A stretch of 64,000 nucleotides of DNA from Leptodontidium sp. MPI-SDFR-AT-0119 (lineage: Eukaryota; Ascomycota; Leotiomycetes; Helotiales; Leptodontidiaceae). Numbering within the stretch: position 1 is the stretch's first letter; each line of letters begins with the position of its first letter. Position numbers and translations under genes: made by a program. The notes under the pieces are model-generated. The model ran no database searches, was not told the DNA's origin, and saw only the letters and a program-made list of their open reading frames with translations. Of the stretch, positions 24,601 through 34,096 are shown piece after piece. The stretch lies in NCBI GenBank assembly GCA_020726505.1, contig JAHLEZ010000042.1, positions 62,001 to 126,000 on the forward strand, written 5' to 3'.

Positions 24601-26090
24601 TCTTCGTTAAAGTAGCGACTACTATAATAATCTATCTTCTTGTAAATAATATAACTTATATAGTTTAGTATAGGCTAGAATTTGTCTTCGCGTTTATTTC
24701 TACTTAAAAATTTCATTTTATAATTAAAGTAATAAGTCGTTTTATTTACGACATAAGATTAGTGGCGATTCGTATATAATCCGGAGTACTTACTTACCCT
24801 CGATCCCAAGTCATAAGTTACTTTAACGCCGACAGTAAAGCGAAGATTATTTATTAATATAAGAAAGGTAAGGGGTGCCTAAAATAAGGCCATCTTAAAG
24901 GGGGGGTTCCTTATTACTTCTTACACAAGCTTATCGCGGAGCGTCTTATTGTTTTGTATATTATTATCCTTTAGGCTAAGTTAAATACTTTATAGTTCCT
25001 TAGCGAAATTCTTTAATTAAGTTAATACTAGTTTTCTCGTCTAGTAAGACTTCTCCTAAAATAATAAGAAGGTTAAACTAAACTACTAGCTAAGGAACTT
25101 ATTAGCTCTCTCCTTTGTCTTAAAGTGTTCGCGAGTCGTTCTAACAAGCTTATTAAATAAGTACTCCTTATTTTAGAAGTACTAGTAGTAATACGAACTA
25201 GCTCCGTCTCGTAATATTAATAAAAAGGCTTAGTTTTAGACCTTAGTCTTAACTAATACTCTTTAATATAAGTTAACGAAAATGTAAAGCTTCTTATTTA
25301 AGTAGTCCTTGTCCCCGCTATATTAGAGCTCCTTAGTATATATCTTAATAAGGTTTATTAACGATTTTGCCTAGTCTGGGGTTAATAGATTTATAATATA
25401 TTATAATAGCCAAATCGGCTTTATATATAGTCTAGTAGTCCTAGGAACCTTAAATAATAGTAATAACCCGTCCCGTAAGTGTATTACTAGTATTAATATA
25501 GGATTTAGTAATACGTGGTCATTTAATTTCCACAAGTAGAGATTACTTAGGAGATTTCTCTTAAGAGTAAATAAAAACTCCTTCTTTAGGACTATAAGTA
25601 GGGGGGTTATATTATATAAATCCTTGACCTTATCTCCTTTAGTAAGGGAGATCTTAAGTAATCTTAATAACTAAATCGTCTTTACAAGCTTTACTCTTAA
25701 TCCTTTTAAAGGAATGTTTTTCTTTATAAAATAAATAACTACCTTTAGTTAGTATTATAAAGATATTAGGGATTGATTTTATTAAAGTGTTATTAGAAAT
25801 AGCGGTAATAAGCGAGAGACTAATTCCCGGAGGTGATTCGGTACTAATTCGGGGTAGTTCCGAATTTACATTTCCACTTGGTTTCTTAGTTACACATTCT
25901 CCTTAGCTTGTATTACTTTTACTAAAGCGTATGCCGTCCTCGTCCCCTTCCCTCGTCGTATAAACATACTAAAGGCTCGTAAGTCATCCCTAAGGTATAT
26001 ACGTTTTATAACCTTAATTAATTTAAACTCGTTTGCCGTCTAATCTTTAAAATACTCTTAAAAGTCTTAAAAAAGGTATTCTCCTTTAAG
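21616..26090 (-). pseudogene. Copia-1 element, proximal piece: Gag, integrase, start of RT (RIP-mutated)
   Basis: Minus strand from high to low coordinates. A Gag/protease-like part lies near 25000-24300 (RYFAARKAKGVKAINKTF near 24550). The integrase begins near 23810 with TESEIRRLYKRFGHPSV, the zinc-binding start used by fungal copia integrases. It continues with DDVDFNY near 23610 and KPPDFVVYN near 23420, and ends with the DNA-binding tail RNGPKTTYI, then GPYDFLGIKGELYKI near 22900. INT before RT is copia order. The polymerase end lies left of gypsy A at 1951-2602. Many stops; dead. Composition switches abruptly near 26090. Confidence 0.75.
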
Positions 26091-27646
26091 ATAACTATTG
26101 TAGTTGGCCTCCCGGAACCTTCGCGAGTATACTGTTACGTCTCTCGTGAAAATTAGACTAAGATCTAGTGTTGCCGTCAAATAAGCTTGTAGCGGGGCTA
26201 CCCCTTTGTACAGATGTAGACCGGTGAGAAAAAAAACCGGAGTAGAATCAACCTGGTCCTGTACGTACTTTTGGCACCTTCTCCATGAGGAAGACCCTTT
26301 GTCGGATAGCACCATGCAATGCACCCGGTCTGGTTAGATCAAAATATTTTGAAACAAGACTCTCGTATAACGACAAGAACAGCAAATTTACCTAGGTACG
26401 CGACCGAATACTGTATCCACCCACCGTTCTCGTACGGCCCACTGTTTGAGCACTGAGGATGGAGAGGGTTGACAGGCCTAATTAACCGGTCAGAAGAGCC
26501 ATATGCTGCCCTCGTAGAGATTATTTGTAGTCGAGCAGCCAGTTAGAAGTCTTGCTCTTACTCAGAAATGAGGTCTCAACCTAGTCAAATGTCGTCAAAT
26601 CGGTGGTTTGACGCGGCGTTCTATTTTGTATATCATTCATTTTCATTGGCCTATTTTCAAATATCGAACATGCCTTAGGACTCTGAAGGAACTCATAGCT
26701 TGTATGGTCTGGGCCCTAAACATCGTCCCTGAATCCATCAGGGTGTGCAGTTGTGCGGCGCGGTTCGTCTAAGCGAACGAACGCAGCCGAAGCGAACGAA
26801 CGCAGCCGAAGCGATCATTACCTCCGCGGCTCGCCCTCCCCATTGAGAAATTCAAAACAGTGTCATCTCCGAACCCAAGTGAGGTTAACTGCCTCGCGGG
26901 CCGGTTCCAATTTGCTTTGGTTTAGCCGAAGATCCAGCACCCTATCGATGAGGTCCAGACTCCAAAGCTTGTTGACCCTTGCAGAGGCTTCACCGTTTTC
27001 ACATAGTCAGTGTCCTACAACGTCGTTTTGTCAAGGTCTTACGATAAAGAGTCTTTTACGACATTTCGGCTTGAAATCGAGAAATTTCTATTGGAGCGTC
27101 GAAGGGCTGAGATTCATCTACTAGAAAAGTATAGATGTGCTCAAGATCACAACTTTCAGAATAAGGAATTATCCGTATGAACCTACGTCTTTTGTGTGGT
27201 TTGAGATTCTGATACCTTCAAACCTCTATTCATCCGTTATCGTATCATTTTGGATTAAAAGTCTAGAACTTTTCGGCCCCAGTCATTAAAGAACCTTACA
27301 AAGGTAATTTCCTTTCTCTAAAATAATTATCATTTTTGAAATCTCAGTCTGCTTGAGCTAATATTGCTAGCGTTGGCAACTCTTAATATATTTTCTTACC
27401 TGGTTCCTCTGCTAATCAGGGGACTACATAAATCTGGCAACCTTGTCGGCTTTTCTGAGAGTAGCCCCTTACTTATACATGACTTTGCTTGGAAGTTGTA
27501 GCTCGAAAATTTTGAATCGTCGCAGTCCCATTTCCCAATATCAGTCTACTTAGTCCTTCACAAGCCTTGACTGCTTAGATAATCGGATCTCATTCTTGTC
27601 TTTATTTACTTTGAAGTACCTCTCGATTCCCGTTGTCGCCGAAGCG
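26091..27646. other. Transition to normal composition; no convincing gene
   Basis: RIP composition ends here. A minus-strand open frame (26315 down to 26067) starts in normal sequence and runs into the RIP block (SSSWRRCQKYVQDQVDSTPV); I do not recognise it and it may be flank plus copia remnant. A perfect 19-bp tandem pair (GCGAACGAACGCAGCCGAA) lies at about 26773-26810. The last 300 bases should hold the promoter of the chitin-binding gene that follows. Confidence 0.45.
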
Positions 27647-29834
27647 ATGAAATCATACCACGGAACAGGCTGGACGCCATGCTTTATTATCTGTACGATA
27701 CTCATCTGCTTGATTGTCACGACTCAAGCGAGCAATGAATGCGCACCCTCCCAATGGCCAGTGGGTGATTATCAACGCCGGGACCTAACATCGTCTGGCT
27801 CAACTCCTACTGCGTCGTCTTCCACAAATCCCAGCAGCTCAGGCTCTTCGTCGGCCGCACACCCTACTGGCACTGGCAGTAACGTCATCAGCCCTCTCAT
27901 AACCACGGGCGACATCACGGCAGGCGAAGTCAACTGTCGATACACTGGTAGTACTGCTAAGCTGAGCATCAACTATTACACGTGTACCTTGTTAGCCAAT
28001 AAGTACGGCATAACCGTCGAAAAAAATTTTACGCTCAATCCTAGTCTTCACCTAGACTGTGGGAACATCAAAGCTGATACAGAATACTGCGTGTCAGGCT
28101 GTAAGTGAATACCCTCAAGCACTGGATGATTGCTGACCAGTGACTTCCTTTTGTGTAGTTATTGAACCTGTACGAGCTGTGGCCGGACGGTGCGGGCCTA
28201 GTTTCAATAACGCAACCTGTCTAGGAACAGACTTCCAGTGTTGTAATTCGAAAACTTTCACCTGTAGTAACTCTCTATAAGTTCTATTCGGCTCAGGACG
28301 TCGTGAAAGAGACTATGTGACACTAACACTCGACTACAGCGAAGATTGTTCTCCTGGAGTATGCTTCGAAGGAGCTTGTGCAGGAGATACAATCTACACC
28401 ACAACGGGACAATGTGGAAAACAACATGGTAATCGAGCTTGTGCTGGACCATGGGGGAGTTGTTGCAATGCCGCCGGAAAGTGTGGCAATGGCACAGCTT
28501 TTTGTGGATATGGCGCATGTCAACAGGGAGACTGCATAATCCCAGTGTGGCTCCAAGTCTGCCTGTGGTAAGTTCATCGCTTTCGTTGGAGGCCGTCATC
28601 AAAGGCCCTCTTCCATCAGATCATACCTCCCGAGTCGAGCTTGAAGCTGATGTTTGGAAATATTGCTGATTTTTATCAAGTGGCTTACTGGAAATACAAC
28701 GGATGGTACATGTGGTGGCTCAGGCTCTCGTACATGTAATGTTGTCTTCGGCAAATGCTGCAACCGTTCCGGTGTATGCGGAGCACTCCAAGAGGATTGT
28801 GGAGCGGGATGGTAAGTTAGCGCCGTTCCCTTTCATTTACTTTCATGTGTTTCGAACACGTTGTTGCTGCCACCGCCGAGATTAGAGCTGATCTGTGTCG
28901 CAGTCAACCAAAGTTTGGCCTTTGTAGTTCAACGGCAATATCCTCCACTAAAAGTAGTACAGCAATCAAAACAAGCAGTACTACCACGACTAGCAGCAGC
29001 ATCCCAACGCCCACAAAGGCACCAATTTCAACAGATGGACGTTGCGGTCCAGATGGCAATGGGGCTACGTGTCAAGGAAGCAAGTTCGGCCCATGCTGTT
29101 CCGTGAGAGGGAACTGTGGTAGTACCGTAGATTACTGCGCTATCACACATCTATGCCAGCCTCAATTCGGTACTTGCAGAGTTGTATCTGAGGACGGAAA
29201 GTGTGGCTCGGCTTCTACAGTAAACGCAACTTGTCTAGGAAGCACATTTGGCGATTGTTGTTCTGTTAAAGGCAATTGCGGTACTGGGCCGGCATTTTGC
29301 GCTGACATAAATCTCTGCCAGCCCACATTCGGGACATGCACGGTTACATCCAAAGACGGGAAATGTGGCTCAGCATCTACAACAAACGCCTCCTGTCCCG
29401 GAAGTACATTTGGAGATTGCTGCTCCCCAGCGGGGAATTGCGGAAAGACACTTTCACATTGCGCTTTAGCGTGGCAATGTCAGCCAGCCTATGGGACCTG
29501 TAAAGCTGGATCTATGGATGGCAAGTGTGGATCTGCTTCGTCTGTTGGGGCGATTTGTCTTGGGAGCACGTTCGGAGATTGTTGTTCTCCAGCAGGTAAT
29601 TGCGGAAAGACGCTTTCACATTGTGCTGCTGCATGGCAATGTCAGCCAGCCTATGGGACTTGTAAAGCTACGTCTACAGATGGGAAATGTGGTTCTGCTT
29701 CGTCAGTTACGGCAATTTGTATTGGAAGCACCTCTGGTGATTGTTGCTCTGTGAAAGGCAATTGTGGAAAGACGGATGCATTTTGTAGTTCGAAGAATCT
29801 CTGCCAAGCTGAGTTCGGAACATGTACTGCTTAG
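27647..29834 (+). CDS. Secreted LysM plus multi-CBM18 chitin-binding protein (five exons proposed)
   Basis: A likely extracellular chitin-binding protein. The ATG at 27647 starts a signal peptide (basic start, then CFIICTILICLIV). Exon 1 carries a Ser/Thr-rich linker and a LysM-like domain (NYYTCTLLANKYGI, NPSLHLDCGNI). Proposed introns: 28101-28158 (GTAAGT/TAG), 28267-28344 (CTAAC at 28323), about 28568-28680, and 28812-28903 (GTAAGT/CAG). Exons 2-4 each give one hevein-type (CBM18) repeat; exon 5 gives five, each of the form DGKCGSA...FGDCC...GNCG...C...CQ..FGTC. That makes eight in all. No GH18 catalytic domain is seen, so the role is chitin binding or masking rather than hydrolysis. The exon 3/4 junction does not keep phase with the strong donor, so the model or the gene is flawed there. 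Confidence 0.8.
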
Positions 29835-30196
29835 TTCAATCGGCCGTACTTTAATATACTCGCTTCTCTTGCTGTCACTCGATTGACCTTAACAAATCGG
29901 TTCTTGATTGGCCCATCCAACATTAACATCACTAACATTTCCGATTTCATTCTTCATCGCATGAAAAAAACACAAAATCACTTGAGACCTACGAGGAATC
30001 TCCTCTGTGGGGCTCCACTTCTTTCCTTGATCCAATTCTCTCTCTCCTTGATCCGAATATTACCAAGTCCCACTTCAACCATGAACTCCGTCCCAAATAC
30101 AGATGGATAGCCAAGCGTGACCCGTTGAGCCATCAAAATATCCTCACGCAAGTTCAAAAGCCATGGATGTACCGCTAACCTCGTCATCAGCATAGC
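29835..30196 (-). other. In-frame continuation downstream of the 198-aa ORF
   Basis: After the stop at 30197-30199 the same minus-strand frame continues for 72 codons to 29978, with protein-like content (HPWLLNLREDILMAQRVTLG, GTEFMVEVGLGNIRIKEREN). Either the neighbour has acquired a premature stop or this is untranslated sequence with chance coding character. No plausible intron spans the stop. Confidence 0.35.
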
Positions 30197-30793
30197 TCAC
30201 CCCATCTTGCCCGCGATGTCAAACTTACCACTGACAAAATCCAAAACAGTCACGAAATAGCATCCTTCAGCTGGCTTTACCTCCAATTTCACGTCTTTAT
30301 TGACAGGTCTCTCTTCCCCACAACAAGAAACCAGCCACTCCGTGTCAGAATCCTCTTCCCAGCTACCATCCTCATGCATGTATGGCGCAAACGGCCGATC
30401 CTTATCGCTCATCTCTCCATACGTGATATACTCCGCATGTGGATGCTCTCTATGCCACCCCATCCAATCTTCAGCCCACTGTTGAAGGTGATATACCGAG
30501 GCCCGAACAGACGATACTTTGGGTTCGGTGAGGGCGAGTTGGCATATTTCGTGCCACGTGCCGCTGCTGCCTCCTGACGGGTCTGGTTGGAACAATGGCT
30601 CAAGAGAGTCCGGGGTCCGGGCGGTCTTCATGACTGATATCGCGGAAGGAAAGTCTCCCTCTAAAGACCAGAAAAGACGACGAGTAGCGTCTACGAATCG
30701 GACGCGGAGACCGTCGCCTCGAAGGTCGCTAATTGAGGGGTAAGGAGGTTCGCCGGCCTGGGAAGACTGCGATGTCGACGCTGGTACTGACAT
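30197..30793 (-). CDS. Unrecognised 198-aa soluble protein
   Basis: ATG at 30793, stop at 30197. I do not recognise the family. The protein has a Ser-rich start, no signal peptide or membrane segment, Trp-rich text in the middle (LQQWAEDWMGWHREHPHAEY) and an acidic patch (DGSWEEDSDTEW). Codon usage looks normal for the island and the frame is far more protein-like than any other frame here. It converges with the chitin-binding gene upstream. The stop may be premature, because the frame continues with coding-like text. Confidence 0.6.
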   Translation of the reverse strand: MSVPASTSQSSQAGEPPYPSISDLRGDGLRVRFVDATRRLFWSLEGDFPSAISVMKTARTPDSLEPLFQPDPSGGSSGTWHEICQLALTEPKVSSVRASVYHLQQWAEDWMGWHREHPHAEYITYGEMSDKDRPFAPYMHEDGSWEEDSDTEWLVSCCGEERPVNKDVKLEVKPAEGCYFVTVLDFVSGKFDIAGKMG

Positions 30794-31821
30794 CGTGTGG
30801 AAATTTGCTGTTTCCGGCCCTTGAACTGTGATACTTGGGCTTTGGACAAAGTTCCGTCAAAGTTCCGTCAGCAAAAAATAATTTGTTGATGTTGCGTCGT
30901 TGAAAGCAGGCCGAGAAAGGACTCTTATATAGGTATTCCATGCTCGGTAGTGCTCGTATTGCCTGTTACGTGCACACCCCGCGCATATGCACATGTAATC
31001 CAATGGTACCGCCGCAAAGCAATGCAGCCCTTTGACGCGCAGCCCCTTTGAATTTCGAGTCAAGTCAAGGCTGATAGAAGTATTCGAACCGCCTCTTTTA
31101 ATAATGTTGTTTTGATTCTTTTAGCGCATGTGCTAGTAATCGGACAGGTACCTAGATCGCGTAAGTGGTTTAGCGGCACCAGCCACAGCGCCACAGTCAC
31201 ATGAAAGCGCTAGAGACGCACTAAACAAGCGAGCCGCTACTGAAAATCCGTCATACCGAAATCTTTATTCCAGATCGTGACCTTCTTCTCTTCTTTTCTC
31301 CCCAAGCGTCGTCCCCTTTAACGCTGCGTTTCTATGCTACAAACAGATACGCGCTGGCTCGCCCACGCCTATTAGATCGTCAGATCGTCACTTTGCATAT
31401 GAGAAATTCGGAGTACTCTTCAACCCACCTTCCTCCTACTCCCTCGGGCGTGGTGACAGGTCTGCCCGCGAGGGCTTGGCGCGACTCGCGTCTGCAATTG
31501 GCATCAGAAAAGCAGGGGCAAGGCTTACCTCATATACCGCTTCAGTAGGAACGTGGAGAGTCCTTGTTTCCTATAGGAGAGCCGTTGCGAAGATTGTGTG
31601 TGCTAAGGCATGACACTTAAGTGTAATACGCAGCGTGCCTTTCTTCCAGTCACCTTCGGGTGGCTGGAGTTGGTACAATTCGATTCCGATTACTCTGTTG
31701 GGGACGACGCTTCACCACATTTTTTCCAGGTCAGTGTGCAGTGTGTCAAATGAGTGTATTTTCTGGGGCAAGGATACTACTAATATTATGTGTCTGCCGA
31801 TCAAAGCAGGAAATCTATCGC
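30794..31821. other. Intergenic, nothing recognised
   Basis: Normal composition. A short direct duplication, AAAGTTCCGTCA, lies near 30847-30868. Only short unconvincing frames occur. It probably holds the promoter of the minus-strand gene ending at 30793. Confidence 0.4.
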
Positions 31822-32038
31822 AAACTTCAAGCACACGGTTCCAATCTTGGTGCTTCCGAAAAGCAAAATCAGACCCAAACTCCAGCACCCAATCCCTATC
31901 TGCTGTGCTTCCCAATCATAAACGCAAACTCCAAGCACACGATTCCAATCTGTGGTTCGTCCCAAAGGTGCAATCTAGACCCAAGTTCCAAGCACAATTT
32001 CCAATCTCGGTGCTTCGCAGAGCAAAAATTCAGTCCCA
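31822..32038. repeat. Four degenerate tandem repeats of about 50-57 bp
   Basis: Units begin at about 31822, 31877, 31926 and 31983. Each has the skeleton AAACTCCAAGCAC, then CCAATCT, then GGTGCTTC and a CAGACCC-like end. Copies differ by substitutions and small indels. The repeats explain the long but meaningless plus-strand frames at 31635-32507. Confidence 0.6.
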
Positions 32039-32246
32039 GACGACAACTCGATCGCATCCATGTCAGATCGGAACAACGCCATTTTTTGATGAGAAAGACC
32101 CCGCACTCGAAAATGGAAGCAACCTTGGAAGTCCAACTCCATCGCCCCTGCAGACCCATCCAAAATCCTGCCAGCGAAACCCGGCCCATACCTCACAACC
32201 TGCGAGTCCTACACCTCACACTCCGTCCTCCAACACCTCAATTGTC

Positions 32247-32936
32247 CTAGTGACCACCACCCTGCCCCTGTGCGTCTCCGTCCGTATCGTCTGCATCATC
32301 TTCACCGTCCTTGAACATCTTCTTGTTTGTTTCATTGTCTGGGTCCACCAAGGCCTCCAACATTGTCAACTCCTCAAACAGCGACACACAATGCTCCCGC
32401 TCCTTCGGCATCTTGTCGAGGAGACGAATGATGTGCTCGCTTGCGGTCTTGACCTTTTCTTGGAGACGACCGGCAGCATCGAGACGAAGCTTGAATTTGT
32501 GAGTTGATTGACCAGTGACCGACGAGTGAACGGCCTCGAGCAGCGCAGTGTCCAGGCTCTTCGTCATGTCCTCGTGCTTCTTGGAGAAGGGAACAACGTC
32601 ACCCTCGTCTTGATCGTCATTATCGTCGTTTTCGTCGCTCGATTTCTTTCCCTTAAATTTGGCATCCCACAGCTTAACCAGCAAAGCGTCTGCGGTGTAT
32701 TTCTTGACAGGTCGAGTCTCGTCATCAAAGTCGGACCGGTGCTTGCCGTACATCGCCTTCGCCTTCCCGATGACCTTGTGCAGATTCTTCATGGCCTTGG
32801 CAATCGACAGTTGCTTGCCTTGTCCGGCCATGTTTTGTCTCTGGCGGGGCCTCATGGCTTGCGGCTCGGGTCCACCTTCGCCACGTCTGGGAGGGGAATG
32901 GTCAGGGGCGTCGTAATAAGGATCGTCCATCGCCAT
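32247..32936 (-). CDS. Unrecognised acidic/charged protein, 229 aa or longer
   Basis: ATG at 32936, stop at 32247. The family is unknown to me. The N-terminal part is Pro/Arg-rich, the middle is Lys-rich (AKAMKNLHKVIGKAKAMYGK), followed by an acidic run near residue 105 (DENDDNDDQDEGD), a probable helical segment and an Asp/Gly-rich tail. The frame stays open upstream to 33111 without another ATG and is protein-like there (LPKPSFLANISLV, YRDLRELADIYFGRGP), so the true start is probably in an upstream exon. Confidence 0.6.
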   Translation of the reverse strand: MAMDDPYYDAPDHSPPRRGEGGPEPQAMRPRQRQNMAGQGKQLSIAKAMKNLHKVIGKAKAMYGKHRSDFDDETRPVKKYTADALLVKLWDAKFKGKKSSDENDDNDDQDEGDVVPFSKKHEDMTKSLDTALLEAVHSSVTGQSTHKFKLRLDAAGRLQEKVKTASEHIIRLLDKMPKEREHCVSLFEELTMLEALVDPDNETNKKMFKDGEDDADDTDGDAQGQGGGH

Positions 32937-33190
32937 GAATCTACCGTCGTCTCCAGGACCTCTTCCGAAGTAGATGTCGGCGAGCTCGCGTAGATCGCGA
33001 TAATCGAAGGCTCGGTCGCGGCTGCGGTGGACGAGGGAGATGTTGGCCAGGAACGATGGTTTCGGTAAGCCATCGCAAGCGGAGTTGAAATGGGGATTTT
33101 TTTCGATCGATCAGGAGAAGGATTGCCGAACTGTCGTGATCTCGAGATTGGGGCAGACCAGTTACAGTCAGATGATCTGATCTGATGCTC

Positions 33191-33454
33191 TCAATTGGGG
33201 AGAGATTTCTCTTCGTTATATGCCATTCCCAACTCCTTGTGAGCTGGTGCTCTGGGCAGCTGCATGGCTGTTGACAAAAACTCTTCACGGTTGGTCATGC
33301 ACCATCCCACGAAGCTTTGGAAGCCGGATGAAGCAGTGATGCATCTGCGTATTCCCATATGTGGGTATACAAAGGCTTGGATGAAATCAAGCACATGGTC
33401 GGCCATGGCAATCTGATTTCCTTCAGGATTCCCTTCAGCGACTGATGGAATCAT
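33191..33454 (-). CDS. Small unrecognised ORF, 87 codons
   Basis: ATG at 33454, stop at 33191. The text is plausible for a protein (MADHVLDFIQAFVYPHMGIR, WCMTNREEFLSTAMQLPR) and it lies directly upstream of the previous gene on the same strand in another frame, so it might be that gene's 5' exon. No convincing donor/acceptor pair was found. Confidence 0.35.
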   Translation of the reverse strand: MIPSVAEGNPEGNQIAMADHVLDFIQAFVYPHMGIRRCITASSGFQSFVGWCMTNREEFLSTAMQLPRAPAHKELGMAYNEEKSLPN

Positions 33455-34096
33455 GCACGCTCTGCTTTCGTGGTAATCACAAGATCATTTTATTGAGGCA
33501 ACTGTTTCTTGCATCTTCCGCTTTTAGGGCCGTGGAGCTGCAGAGTTCTGGCGTCAATTCGCTGAAGGGAGCTTCACTTTCTTGCATCTCGCGGAGACAT
33601 GAAAGGAGAGAAGTTTGACGTCACCTTTTGGCTTGCTGACAACATGATTGTGGAAGCATTCTTCACAATGAAGCTGCAAGCCAAACTTTCAAGCAAGGTC
33701 AACTTTCTTTTCCGGACTGCATATTAAAGAGTCCCCGTGGTGCAAATGCCGCGAACTTACATTGTATTGCATTGCATGCAATGCCCCTTCTCCTTTCATC
33801 TGCATCTCCTTCAGCCGCCCGTCTATGAGGGCCACGTAGCGAGGACTTGGCAGCATGGCCAAACTGCAGTATTTATGCACAAAAGCTGATTGTTAAGGAT
33901 GACTATTGGACGAATCACGGGGTGCGTCTCTGGACGCAGGGAGAGACGTTACTTCGCAAAGCTCGGGGGAGACCTGGGTCACTTCAGTTCCGCAGTTTTC
34001 ATCACTGAGGGCATTGGCATGGTTCTCAAATGATGTTTGTGCTCAAGTTGAGCCCACTTCTTTGTTCTGATGAAAGAAGAAAATGACGTCTATTTG
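33455..34096. other. Intergenic, nothing recognised
   Basis: Normal composition with no long coding frame. A near-palindromic TTGTATTGCATTGCATGCAA lies near 33764. Confidence 0.35.

Noticed and set aside
26753..27124. 123-codon plus-strand frame
   Set aside because: Ser/Arg-rich, begins at a non-ATG codon, covers a small tandem duplication and has no protein-like organisation.
28258..29353. Several frames on both strands overlapping the chitin-binding gene
   Set aside because: Cys-rich repeats on the plus strand account for all of them; the other frames lack conserved pattern.
31635..32507. A 290-codon plus-strand frame and overlapping 196-codon frame
   Set aside because: They arise from the degenerate tandem repeats and from the antisense of the minus-strand gene at 32247-32936; composition is low-complexity and no ATG-led gene logic fits.
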